Part shown: positions 1 to 5,787 of the stretch, in pieces
How the letters are laid out: each line of letters starts with the position of its first letter
How positions within the stretch are numbered: position 1 is the first letter of the stretch
Assembly: GCA_964579765.1 (NCBI GenBank)
Contig: CAZOIK010000226.1
Coordinates: 1-7,418 of the forward strand
Source: DATNBT01 sp964579765
GTDB lineage: Bacteria; Acidobacteriota; Vicinamibacteria; Vicinamibacterales; CAVVIG01
DNA length: 7,418 nt
Direction: 5' to 3'
The notes under the pieces: generated by a model
What the model was told of the DNA's origin: nothing
Seen by the model: only the letters and a program-made list of their open reading frames with translations
Database searches by the model: none
Position numbers and translations under genes: made by a program

Positions 1-77
1 GACGCGGCATGCGAAGGACGCATTATAGACGCGCTCCGTCCCGTGTAGCGCAGGCCTTCAGGCCTGCCTGCATGCGA
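1..77. other. Intergenic end downstream of the aminotransferase
   Basis: No gene is supported here. The stretch lies 3' of the aminotransferase stop codon and holds one GTAG-headed hairpin repeat (listed separately). An 8-base direct repeat, GCATGCGA, occurs at 7-14 and 70-77 and brackets the segment containing that hairpin. The hairpin has no T-tract on either strand, so it is not a textbook intrinsic terminator, although it could still slow or protect the 3' end of the leftward transcript. Confidence 0.5.
43..67 (+). repeat. REP-like GTAG-headed hairpin repeat, copy A
   Basis: The sequence reads GTGTAGCG followed by CAGGCC, the loop TTCA, then GGCCTG. The stem is 7 bp if G50 and C67 are included. 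A second copy at 3591-3614 has the same GTGTAGCG head, the same TTCA loop and a different but equally self-complementary stem. A GTAG tetranucleotide directly 5' of a small palindrome is the signature of REP elements mobilised by REP-associated tyrosine transposases (RAYT). No such transposase lies in this window, so the assignment is inference from form alone. Confidence 0.55.
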
Positions 78-1280
78 TCAGTGCAGGCGCGATCCGGCGG
101 CCGCCGGCACCAGCTTCACGAGCCGCTCGTCGGCGGCGGTCAGCGTCGCGTCGCGCTTGCAGAAGCAGAAGCGCAGCTGCGTGCGGCCCTTCGACGGATC
201 CTTGTAGAAGCTGCTGCCCGGCACGCCGGCGACGCCGACGTCCTTGATCAGGTACTTGACGAACTCCACGTCGTCTCTGAAGCCGAACGTGGAGATGTCC
301 GTCATGATGTAGTACGCCCCGAGCGGCCGGTAGCACGTGAAGTGGTGCTTCTCGAGGATCGCGAGCAGCATGTCGCGCCGCCGCTGATAGCCGGCCGCCA
401 TCTTCGTGTAGTAATCGTCCGGCAGGCCGAGCGCGACCGCGCCCGCGGCCTGGAACGGCGCCGGCGCGCCCACCGTGAGGAAGTCGTGGACCTTGCGGAT
501 GGCGCCCGTCAGCGACGGCGGCGAGATGGTCCAGCCCACCCTCCAGCCGGTCACGCTGTAGGTCTTCGACAGCCCGTTGATCGTGATCGTGCGATCGGCC
601 ATCCCCGGAATCGTCGCGATCGGGACGTGCCGCTGCCCGTCGTAGATGATGTGCTCGTAGATCTCGTCGGCGATGGCGAGCGCGTCCCACTTGCGGCAGA
701 GCGCGGCAATCGCTTCGAGCTCCTCGCGCGTGAAGACCTTCCCCGTCGGGTTGTTCGGCGTGTTGAGGATGATCGCCTTGGTCTTCTCGTTGAAGGCGGC
801 CGCCAGCTCGTCGGGGTCGAACGTCCACGTGCCGCCCGGCCCCTTCGGCGGGTGCAGCGTGACGTAGCGCGGCGTCGCGCCCGAGAGGATCGCGTCCGGG
901 CCGTAGTTCTCGTAGAACGGCTCGAAGACGACGACCTCGTCGCCCGGGTCGATGACGGCCATCATCGTCGCCATCATGGCTTCGGTCGATCCGCAGCAGA
1001 CGGTGACCTGCTGATCCGCGACGACCTCGACGCCGTAGCGCCGCGTGAACTCGCGCGCGACCGCTTCGCGCAGCGGCCGCTGGCCCCAGGTGACCGCGTA
1101 CTGGTTGTCGTCGGCGTTGATCGCCGCGCACGCGGCCTCTTTCACCGCCGGCGGCGCCGGAAAGTCAGGAAAGCCCTGCGACAGGTTGACGGCCTTGTGC
1201 GCATCGGAGAGCCGCGTCATCTCGCGGATGACCGACTCGGTGAACTGCAGCGCCTTTCTCGACCCGGTGAGCTTTGACAT
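78..1280 (-). CDS. PLP-dependent class I/II aminotransferase, kynurenine/methionine aminotransferase-like
   Basis: A 400-residue fold-type I aminotransferase that should move an amino group between an amino acid and a 2-oxo acid in the cytoplasm. The N-terminal GFPDFPAPP (36-44) and the YAVTWGQRPLREA region (61-73) resemble the KAT / glutamine transaminase K / YbdL methionine aminotransferase branch. Visible cofactor elements are NTPNNPTG (173-180), DEIYEH with Asp205 and Tyr208, the Schiff-base Lys239 in NGLSKTYSVTGWR, Arg247, and Arg370 in QLRFCF as the likely substrate-carboxylate arginine. Length is normal for the family. The open frame extends upstream to 2075, but that part is antisense-frame noise inside slt. 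The ATG at 1280 begins the conserved sequence and sits 14 nt after the slt stop. No good Shine-Dalgarno is visible, so translation may depend on coupling to slt. It is last in the leftward unit. The substrate cannot be fixed from sequence. Confidence 0.93.
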   Translation of the reverse strand: MSKLTGSRKALQFTESVIREMTRLSDAHKAVNLSQGFPDFPAPPAVKEAACAAINADDNQYAVTWGQRPLREAVAREFTRRYGVEVVADQQVTVCCGSTEAMMATMMAVIDPGDEVVVFEPFYENYGPDAILSGATPRYVTLHPPKGPGGTWTFDPDELAAAFNEKTKAIILNTPNNPTGKVFTREELEAIAALCRKWDALAIADEIYEHIIYDGQRHVPIATIPGMADRTITINGLSKTYSVTGWRVGWTISPPSLTGAIRKVHDFLTVGAPAPFQAAGAVALGLPDDYYTKMAAGYQRRRDMLLAILEKHHFTCYRPLGAYYIMTDISTFGFRDDVEFVKYLIKDVGVAGVPGSSFYKDPSKGRTQLRFCFCKRDATLTAADERLVKLVPAAAGSRLH

Positions 1281-1294
1281 AAAGAGAAAGGATA

Positions 1295-3655
1295 CTACGC
1301 GTCCGTGCGCTTCCGCTTCTTCGTCGGGTGCTTCTTCGAGCGCGAGGCCGGCGGCGCCGGCTTTGGCGCGGCCGCCGTCTTCTTGCGGACGTTCAGCGAC
1401 GGATCGACGTCCGAAGCGGGCACCGTGCCCGCTTCGGAGGGAATCTCGTCGTCGGGCAACAAACTGGACGGCGCGCCGTACAGGCGCCGGTAGTCTTCGG
1501 CCGTCGCGAGGATCTTCCGCACGTAGCCCTGCGTCTCGTAGAACGGCATGTCGTCGATGAACTCTTCCTGCGACAGGCCGTCGCGAGCGGCGACCCATTT
1601 GCGCACGTTCCCCTCGCCCGCGTTGTAGGCCGCGAGCACGAGGTGAAGGCTGCCGAACTCCTGCAGCTCGTCGGCCAGATAGAGCGTCCCCATCCGGATG
1701 TTGGCCTCGGGATCGGTCAGCAGCCGCGACGAGTAGCGCAGGCCAAGACGCCGCGCGAGCTGCCGCGCCGTGGGCGCCACGAGCTGCATCAGGCCGACGG
1801 CTTTCGCCGACGATCGGATGTTCGCGACAAACGTCGATTCCTGCGCCGTGAGCGCGGCGACGACGAACGGATCCAGGCCGTTCTGCTTCGAATACTTCTG
1901 GATGAGATCCCAGTAGGCGATGGGATAGATGATGCGCAGGATCTCGCGCGGCAGCCGCTCGCCGCCGGCGGTGAGGTGCTGCGGATAGGCGCGTTTCATC
2001 GCGTTGATGGCGCCGCGATAGAGGCTGAACTGCGCCGAGCCGGTCTCGCTCTGCCCCTGCTGCCGGTACGTCCACGCGAACGTCGCCTCGATCGGCCCCG
2101 AGTCGCCCCAGATGCGCTGCGCGTACCGGAGTTCATCGACCGCCGCGTCGTACATCTTCGCCGTCAGCAGCGCGCGGATCACGGCCGCGTTCGGCGGAAT
2201 GGCGTTCAGGGCGATGTCTTCTCCCCCCGACGTCGTCGTCACGGCACGGGCGGGGACGACGGTGGCGCGATCCGGGATGCGGCCGCCCAACCGCGCGAAC
2301 GCGAGATGCCCGTAGTACGTGTTGAGATAGTCGATGACCTCGATCGAGTATCGCGACTCGGCGCTCATCGTCTCGTTCAGCGCGTCGTGCGCCCGGCCGC
2401 TCCAGTAGAGCCACGCCGGCCGGTAGTCGGAGCGCGGGAAGTTGAACGCCGCGCGCTCGAAGACGCGGATGCACTCGGCGAAGTCGCCGCGCCGGTACGC
2501 ATGCCAGCCGATGCGCCAGGCCGCCCGCTCCGTGTAACGCCCCTTCGGGAACTGCTCGAACAGCTCCGCCGACTCCGCGTCCGCCGCGTCGTCTTCGTCG
2601 TCGTGCGCGTCGGTGAGCGCGAGGCTGTTGAGCGCGTCTTCGGCCCACGAGGTGCCCGGAAATTCCGTGACGACCTGCCGCATGAGGGAGTGGTAGAGCG
2701 AGTTCTGTTTCAGCTCGTGCTGCGCGAGCGCGTAGTAATAGAGCGCCTCGGGCGGGCGCGTGCCCGACTCGACGAACGGCTTCAGCGCGTCGGCCGACGC
2801 GCGATAGCGCCGCAGGTAATAGTCGGACTCGGCGAGCCGCAGCTGCACCTGCTGACGGTCCTCGGCCTGCGAGAGCGGCCGCAGCCGCTCGAACGAGGCG
2901 CGCGCCGCCGGATATTGCTTCGCGGCAAACAGCCGCTCGGCGCGGCCGAGATCCTGCCGGTAGCGCGCCGCGGGTGTGTCTGCCTGATTGCCGTTGATCT
3001 GGGAGCCCGCCTCGTCGGCCAGGTCGCTGAGCGGATATTCGTAGTACACGCGCTCGAAGGCGACTTCGGCTTTGTCGGGATCGCCGGCGGCCTGGGCGGC
3101 CTTCGCGAGCTTCATCAGCAGCGCATCGGGCTCCGCGGTTTTCGTCGCGGCCAGCCGCTCGTAGACCGCGAGCGCCGCGGCGGGATCGTTCAGCGCCTCG
3201 TCGCACTCCGCTTCGCGCAGCGCCGCCGCTTCGGCCAGAAAGCCCGCGGGCTTTGCCGCCTGCACGGCCTGAAACGTCGTCCGCGCCGCGGCCGCGCGTC
3301 CGAGGTGCAGCTGCGCGAGGCCGGTATAGAAATCGACGTAGGCCGCGAGCGGGCCGTCCTGCTGCTTCGTCGCGGCGTTCGTCAGCAGCGTGAGCGCCTT
3401 CTGATGATCCCCCTGGTTCTCGAACTTCACCGCGGTCGCGAGGTTGGCCTGCGCCGCCGTGCGGACGCGTCCGCGCTCGGGCGCCATCCAGAACTGCGAC
3501 AGCTCGCGCGGCACGCGCGGATGATCGGTCGGCCGCAAGACGACGGCCGCCATCGTCGAGGGCCCGCTCTGCGCGGCGTGCAACGTCGTTGTGTAGCGTC
3601 CGGCTTCAGCCGGAGCAATCAGCAGCACCGCGACGACAAGGGCCGTGCGCTTCAC
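1295..3655 (-). CDS. slt: Soluble lytic murein transglycosylase, Slt70-type, with TPR-like N-terminal domain
   Basis: A 786-residue exported enzyme that should cleave the MurNAc-GlcNAc bond of peptidoglycan in the periplasm, leaving 1,6-anhydro ends. Residues 1-18 form a signal peptide (MKRT, hydrophobic core, AEA before a likely cleavage site). About 65-560 is an alpha-helical, TPR-like array, as in the Slt70 superhelix. The C-terminal SLT domain (about 590-700) has the catalytic Glu606 in TAQESTF, GLMQL at 621-625 and AAYNAGEGNV near 675-684. A Lys/Arg/Pro/Ala-rich tail ends the protein (from about 752). It is somewhat longer than E. coli Slt70. The start is GTG at 3655, with GGAAGG (3665-3670, minus strand) 9 nt upstream. 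The GTGA overlap with the upstream GAF gene implies translational coupling. A hairpin repeat encodes residues about 14-22, in the signal-peptide end. Confidence 0.95.
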   Translation of the reverse strand: MKRTALVVAVLLIAPAEAGRYTTTLHAAQSGPSTMAAVVLRPTDHPRVPRELSQFWMAPERGRVRTAAQANLATAVKFENQGDHQKALTLLTNAATKQQDGPLAAYVDFYTGLAQLHLGRAAAARTTFQAVQAAKPAGFLAEAAALREAECDEALNDPAAALAVYERLAATKTAEPDALLMKLAKAAQAAGDPDKAEVAFERVYYEYPLSDLADEAGSQINGNQADTPAARYRQDLGRAERLFAAKQYPAARASFERLRPLSQAEDRQQVQLRLAESDYYLRRYRASADALKPFVESGTRPPEALYYYALAQHELKQNSLYHSLMRQVVTEFPGTSWAEDALNSLALTDAHDDEDDAADAESAELFEQFPKGRYTERAAWRIGWHAYRRGDFAECIRVFERAAFNFPRSDYRPAWLYWSGRAHDALNETMSAESRYSIEVIDYLNTYYGHLAFARLGGRIPDRATVVPARAVTTTSGGEDIALNAIPPNAAVIRALLTAKMYDAAVDELRYAQRIWGDSGPIEATFAWTYRQQGQSETGSAQFSLYRGAINAMKRAYPQHLTAGGERLPREILRIIYPIAYWDLIQKYSKQNGLDPFVVAALTAQESTFVANIRSSAKAVGLMQLVAPTARQLARRLGLRYSSRLLTDPEANIRMGTLYLADELQEFGSLHLVLAAYNAGEGNVRKWVAARDGLSQEEFIDDMPFYETQGYVRKILATAEDYRRLYGAPSSLLPDDEIPSEAGTVPASDVDPSLNVRKKTAAAPKPAPPASRSKKHPTKKRKRTDA
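3591..3614 (+). repeat. REP-like GTAG-headed hairpin repeat, copy B, inside slt signal-peptide codons
   Basis: The sequence reads GTGTAGCG, then TCCGGC, loop TTCA, GCCGGA: a perfect 6-bp stem. Head and loop match copy A (43-67) exactly, while the stem differs on both arms in a compensated way. It lies antisense within the slt reading frame and supplies about residues 14-22 (APAEAGRYT), which include the predicted signal-peptidase site. A short palindrome, CAACGTCGTTG, abuts it at 3581-3591. Classifying it as a REP element is inference. Confidence 0.55.
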
Positions 3656-4230
3656 GCCGCACCGCCTTCCGCAATGGCGCGGGCCGTCTTCATCGCCGTC
3701 TGCGCCTCGAGCGCGCGCGACGCGAAACGCGTGAGGATCTCGAGCACCGGCACATCGGCGCCTTCTGCATAGAGCGCGCCCACGGGGGCGCCGGCCAGGA
3801 CGACTGGCAGCGCCGTGGCGACGACGTCCGGTGGAAGCGTGTCGAATGGGCCTTCGGCGGCGCTGACGACAATTCGTTGCGCGATCGCCTCGGCAATGAC
3901 GCCGGCGCGCGAGAGCGGCAACTCGAGCGCCGCGTCTTCGAAGCGTGCCGGGAAGCCAAACAGCCGGAAGCCGCGGACGGTGGAGCCGTTGATCAGGAAG
4001 ACGCCGGCGCGCGCGGATTCGTTGCTGGCGGCGGTGGCGAGCGTCTCGAGGACGTCGGTCAGCGACTTGGCGAAGTCGATCGCACGCAGCGCGTCCGCGA
4101 CCCGCGCGAGGCGGGCGTCGTCGTGCCCGGCCGCCGGGAGCGGCAAAGCGGCGAGCTCTCTCGCGATCTCATCGCGGAGCCTGTCGCCGAGCGAGTCCAC
4201 GGCCTTCTTGAGCCGATCATCGAGTTGCAT
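3652..4230 (-). CDS. Small GAF-domain protein
   Basis: A 192-residue protein with a predicted helical, charged N-terminus (about 1-65, possibly coiled coil). A GAF-like domain follows (about 55-178): a helix SLTDVLETLATAAS, a strand run AGVFLING (75-82), and a late strand pair LPVVLAGAPVGALYAEG (141-157), typical of GAF sensory domains. There is no signal peptide, no membrane segment and no output domain, so it should be a cytoplasmic stand-alone GAF protein. The ligand cannot be told from sequence. It is the first gene of the leftward unit, about 20 nt below the TATAAT box. Its TGA stop overlaps the slt GTG start by 4 nt. The ATG at 4230 lacks a clear Shine-Dalgarno. Linkage to a cell-wall hydrolase suggests shared expression, not a proven shared function. 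Confidence 0.75.
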   Translation of the reverse strand: MQLDDRLKKAVDSLGDRLRDEIARELAALPLPAAGHDDARLARVADALRAIDFAKSLTDVLETLATAASNESARAGVFLINGSTVRGFRLFGFPARFEDAALELPLSRAGVIAEAIAQRIVVSAAEGPFDTLPPDVVATALPVVLAGAPVGALYAEGADVPVLEILTRFASRALEAQTAMKTARAIAEGGAA

Positions 4231-4256
4231 GAGCCATCGAGCTGGGCTGAGCTGAA

Positions 4257-4262
4257 ATTATA
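4257..4262 (-). promoter_or_regulatory. -10 box for the GAF-slt-aminotransferase unit
   Basis: A perfect TATAAT is read on the minus strand, 26 nt before the GAF start codon. That predicts a leader of about 20 nt. The -35 side is poor: the best hexamers 17-19 nt upstream match TTGACA at three positions or fewer. This is the only consensus-like promoter seen for the three leftward genes, whose spacings of -4 and 14 nt argue for co-transcription. Confidence 0.5.
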
Positions 4263-4294
4263 CGACAACTCCAATCTCTACAGTAAGTTGTACT

Positions 4295-4317
4295 CGAGCC
4301 GCACATGTGGGGGCTCG
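4295..4317. promoter_or_regulatory. Nested palindrome between divergent promoters
   Basis: CGAGCC (4295-4300) and GGCTCG (4312-4317) are perfect inverted arms. Between them lies the 8-base palindrome CACATGTG (4302-4309). The element sits between the leftward TATAAT box and the rightward ssrA -10, covering the place where the ssrA -35 would be. It could be an operator or an RNA hairpin. No regulator family is recognised. Confidence 0.3.
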
Positions 4318-4335
4318 CGTCAGCCGGCCGGGACG

Positions 4336-4341
4336 TACAAT
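4336..4341 (+). promoter_or_regulatory. Candidate -10 box for ssrA
   Basis: TACAAT matches TATAAT at five of six positions and would start transcription near 4348, giving a 5' leader of roughly 37 nt for RNase P to remove before the mature end at 4385. No matching -35 is seen 16-18 nt upstream. The leader contains a small perfect hairpin, TCAGTC-ACGA-GACTGA (4350-4365). Confidence 0.4.
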
Positions 4342-4384
4342 AGATGTTGTCAGTCACGAGACTGATCCTGTCCGGCGGTCGCAT

Positions 4385-4737
4385 GGGGGCGACCTGGCTT
4401 CGACGGGGGTAAGGACTCGTGGGATGCATGCCGAGCCCCATGGACTCGTAAATCCCGTGGAACACAACGTAACTGCGGACACGCAGCTCGCTCTCGCTGC
4501 TTAATTAAGTAGCGACGTCCCTCTCGGCTTCGCCTTCGGGCTGGGTCCGGACGTCATAACAGAAGGCTGGCGGCCACTGGCGGTTCCGACGGGTGGCTGC
4601 GAGATCCATCGGAGCTAGCGATCGCCGGTTTCCGTCGCTCTTTGACGGCGGTCGCGAAACTTCAAGAGCGGCTACGCATGTAGACGCCTGCGACGGCGTA
4701 CTCTCGGACGCGGGTTCGACTCCCGCCGCCTCCACCA
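4385..4737 (+). ncRNA. ssrA: tmRNA (transfer-messenger RNA)
   Basis: A 353-nt one-piece tmRNA that rescues stalled ribosomes with SmpB and tags nascent chains for proteolysis. The 5' end GGGGGCG (4385-4391) pairs over 7 bp with CGCCTCC (4727-4733), including the G-U third pair of tmRNA acceptor stems, followed by A and an encoded CCA (4735-4737). CTGGCTTCGACGGGGGT near the start and GCATGCCGAG (about 4425-4434) are diagnostic 5' motifs. GGACGCGGGTTCGACTCCCGCC forms the T arm. The resume codon is GCG at 4475, preceded by the conserved U and A at -5 and -4. Length compares with 363 nt in E. coli. The 3' end is a classic integration target, and an integrase remnant lies just downstream. Confidence 0.97.
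4475..4504 (+). other. tmRNA-encoded proteolysis tag reading frame
   Basis: From the resume codon GCG the frame reads A-D-T-Q-L-A-L-A-A, then TAA (4502-4504). The LALAA end is the usual hydrophobic degron read by ClpXP/ClpAP-type proteases. The choice of GCG rests on the upstream GUAACU context, which places U at -5 and A at -4 as in E. coli (U85, A86). The open frame runs further upstream, but that part is structural tmRNA sequence. Confidence 0.85.
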
Positions 4738-4742
4738 TCCAA

Positions 4743-4787
4743 CCTGCTCTACCGAGATGAGTTGACAATCTCGGTAGATCGCGCAGG
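4743..4787 (+). terminator. Hairpin just downstream of ssrA, possible terminator
   Basis: CTACCGAGAT (4749-4758) and ATCTCGGTAG (4768-4777) form a perfect 10-bp stem around a 9-nt loop. The outer arms CCTGC (4743-4747) and GCAGG (4783-4787) extend it across an asymmetric internal loop. It begins 6 nt after the tmRNA CCA. No U-tract follows on the plus strand, so intrinsic termination is uncertain. 3'-end protection or a recombination-site structure next to the integrase remnant are alternatives. Confidence 0.45.
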
Positions 4788-4803
4788 CTCGCCGTCGGCC
4801 GCG

Positions 4804-4975
4804 GTATCGCTTCGTCGTGGCCAGATCCTCGTGGCCAGCTCGCTCCTGAATCGCCCTTGCCGGGGCTCCACGCATCGCCAGATGCGAACAGAACGTGCCG
4901 CAGGATGTGGACTCCCGGCTTTACGTTCGCCCTCCGTCCCGCACGCCGCTACTCCTACTGAATTTCCACCACGTG
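4804..4975 (-). pseudogene. Decayed tyrosine recombinase (integrase) C-terminal remnant
   Basis: About 57 codons of a phage/island-type integrase survive on the minus strand. Read from 4975 downwards: HVVEIQ, then two in-frame TAG stops (4955-4957 and 4949-4951), then RRAGRRANVKPGVHILRH. A frameshift at about 4894/4895, best explained by loss of AC from CACACG, is followed by TFCSHLAMRGAPARAIQ and AGHEDLATTKRY. The box II HxxR pattern (HILRH), the GH motif and the nucleophilic Tyr (codon 4804-4806) are all recognisable. The catalytic core upstream is missing, and homology stops right after the Tyr, where MHLSP-like sequence is expected. It lies 66 bp from the 3' end of ssrA, a well-known attachment site, and points towards it. 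It cannot make a functional enzyme. Confidence 0.8.
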
Positions 4976-5152
4976 CTGGGACTCTAACTGTGGGCGAGGG
5001 ATAAGACTCAGCAATATGTTCACCTACCTATCTTTGGCACTTGATCCGCTCCATCACTCTTGCTAAAAGTGGAGCGTTCCCGACAGATATCAGGCGTTTC
5101 CTGGATCGACTTCGGGCAATCTTCTCCTTCCGTCGTTTCCGGAGACGTTGCT
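4976..5152. other. Intergenic stretch between integrase remnant and zinc-ribbon gene
   Basis: No gene is supported. The left part may hold further unrecognisable integrase sequence. A weak plus-strand promoter is possible: TTGATC (5041-5046), a 17-nt spacer, then TAAAAG (5064-5069), each matching consensus at four of six positions. GGAGA at 5141-5145 serves the next gene as ribosome binding site. Confidence 0.3.
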
Positions 5153-5410
5153 ATGCCGTGGCGCTGCCCTGCGTGTCGGACGCAGATTCAACATTACATT
5201 GGCGAGAATCAGCCCGAGCGCGGGCAGACCTACCGCTGCCATGTCTGCCGCCTGGAGTTGGTGCTGGCCGAGGACGCCGATCACCTCGTGATCGCGCCAT
5301 TCGAGATCGATCACCAGATCGGCAAGCCCGATCCGATGGGCCAGCGCACAATCCCCACGCCGATCCCTCCTGCGATCCCGAAGGGGCGGCGTCGAGCCAA
5401 ACGGCCGTAG
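5153..5410 (+). CDS. Small zinc-ribbon protein, unknown function
   Basis: An 85-residue protein opening MPWRCPAC, with cysteines at 5, 8, 29 and 32 spaced C-x2-C-x20-C-x2-C, the pattern of a four-cysteine zinc ribbon. An LELVLAEDADHLVIAPFE segment (34-51) follows, then a Pro-rich, Arg/Lys-rich tail (about 66-85) ending KGRRRAKRP that could contact nucleic acid. There is no signal peptide or membrane segment. The open frame begins at 5060, but the ATG at 5153 is preferred because GGAGA lies 7 nt upstream and the cysteine motif starts at once. It stands alone between decayed sequences. Function is not known; binding to DNA, RNA or a protein partner are equally possible. Confidence 0.65.
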   Translation: MPWRCPACRTQIQHYIGENQPERGQTYRCHVCRLELVLAEDADHLVIAPFEIDHQIGKPDPMGQRTIPTPIPPAIPKGRRRAKRP

Positions 5411-5461
5411 GCTTCCCCTCGCTGTCGCAGAGGACTCGTGGCCCGCGCACACGAGTCGCCC

Positions 5462-5787
5462 GCCACGAGCGTAAGTGCCTTCAGCGCCAATCCTCCACCC
5501 GCCGCGGTGACGGCGTCAGTCTGGTCGTGCAGGCGACCAAGGCAACGTGTGATGGACGGCTGGATGGCAAGGACTACCCGTTGAAGGGGCCAACGATGCC
5601 CGCAGGGGCCACAGTGTCGTTGGCGCATTCAGGACCTCGCTCGATCCTGCTGGTCCAGAAGCAGAGCGGGCGTGTCATCTACAGGAGCACCCTCACGGTC
5701 TCGGCGGATGGCAAGACGTTGACCGAATCCGTGTCGGACATCGACGGCGCGGCAAAGAAAATCACGAAAGTTTACGACAGAGAGTGA
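5462..5787 (+). pseudogene. Broken fragment of a small DGKDYP-type protein
   Basis: The open frame ending at TGA 5785-5787 reads GDGVSLVVQATKA, then DGKDYPLKGP, and closes with VIYRSTLTVSADGKTLTESV and ITKVYDRE. This resembles a poorly named family of small secreted acidobacterial proteins that share DGKDYP and TVSxDGKTLT segments (recognition from memory, not a search). An adjoining piece, SAFSANPPPAAVT (5474-5512), lies in another frame and looks like the matching upstream part, so a frameshift near 5506-5512 is likely. No start codon, signal peptide or complete N-terminus is visible. Internal ATG 5596 would give only a 63-residue product. The 248-residue frame opening at 5041 is not one protein, because it runs through the zinc-ribbon gene out of frame. 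Confidence 0.5.

Noticed and set aside
9..1277. Long plus-strand open frame opposite the aminotransferase
   Set aside because: Arg/Val/Asp-rich with no recognisable domain; it is the antisense shadow of a well-supported gene in high-GC DNA.
1281..2075. N-terminal extension of the aminotransferase frame
   Set aside because: The extension overlaps slt coding sequence in another frame and has no family similarity; the conserved protein begins at the ATG at 1280.
2133..3206. Minus-strand 357-codon frame inside slt
   Set aside because: Arg/Ala/Gly-rich alternate frame of slt with no independent start signal or domain.
1328..3772. 814-codon plus-strand open frame opposite slt
   Set aside because: Low-complexity Arg-rich translation typical of antisense frames in high-GC genes; the opposite strand carries slt with signal peptide, catalytic motifs and ribosome binding site.
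4307..4504. 65-codon plus-strand frame ending in the tag sequence
   Set aside because: It is the tag frame read backwards through structural tmRNA and its leader; only the codons from 4475 are translated as a tag.
4505..4768. Minus-strand open frame containing VEAAGVEPASE
   Set aside because: This is antisense to the tmRNA 3' part. Such peptides are a known class of spurious annotations arising opposite tRNA/tmRNA 3' ends.
4672..4875. Minus-strand open frame containing WRRRESNPRP
   Set aside because: The C-terminal half is antisense tmRNA, another classic spurious peptide. Its N-terminal part is the integrase remnant, so the frame is a chance fusion.
4690..5000. Second copy of the ssrA 3' end (attachment-site duplication)
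   Set aside because: I looked for repeats of the GGTTCGACTCCCGCC region in the window and found none, so no second attachment site is supported here.
5041..5787. 248-codon plus-strand frame taken as one protein
   Set aside because: Its first part runs out of frame through the zinc-ribbon gene; only the C-terminal segment shows family resemblance.
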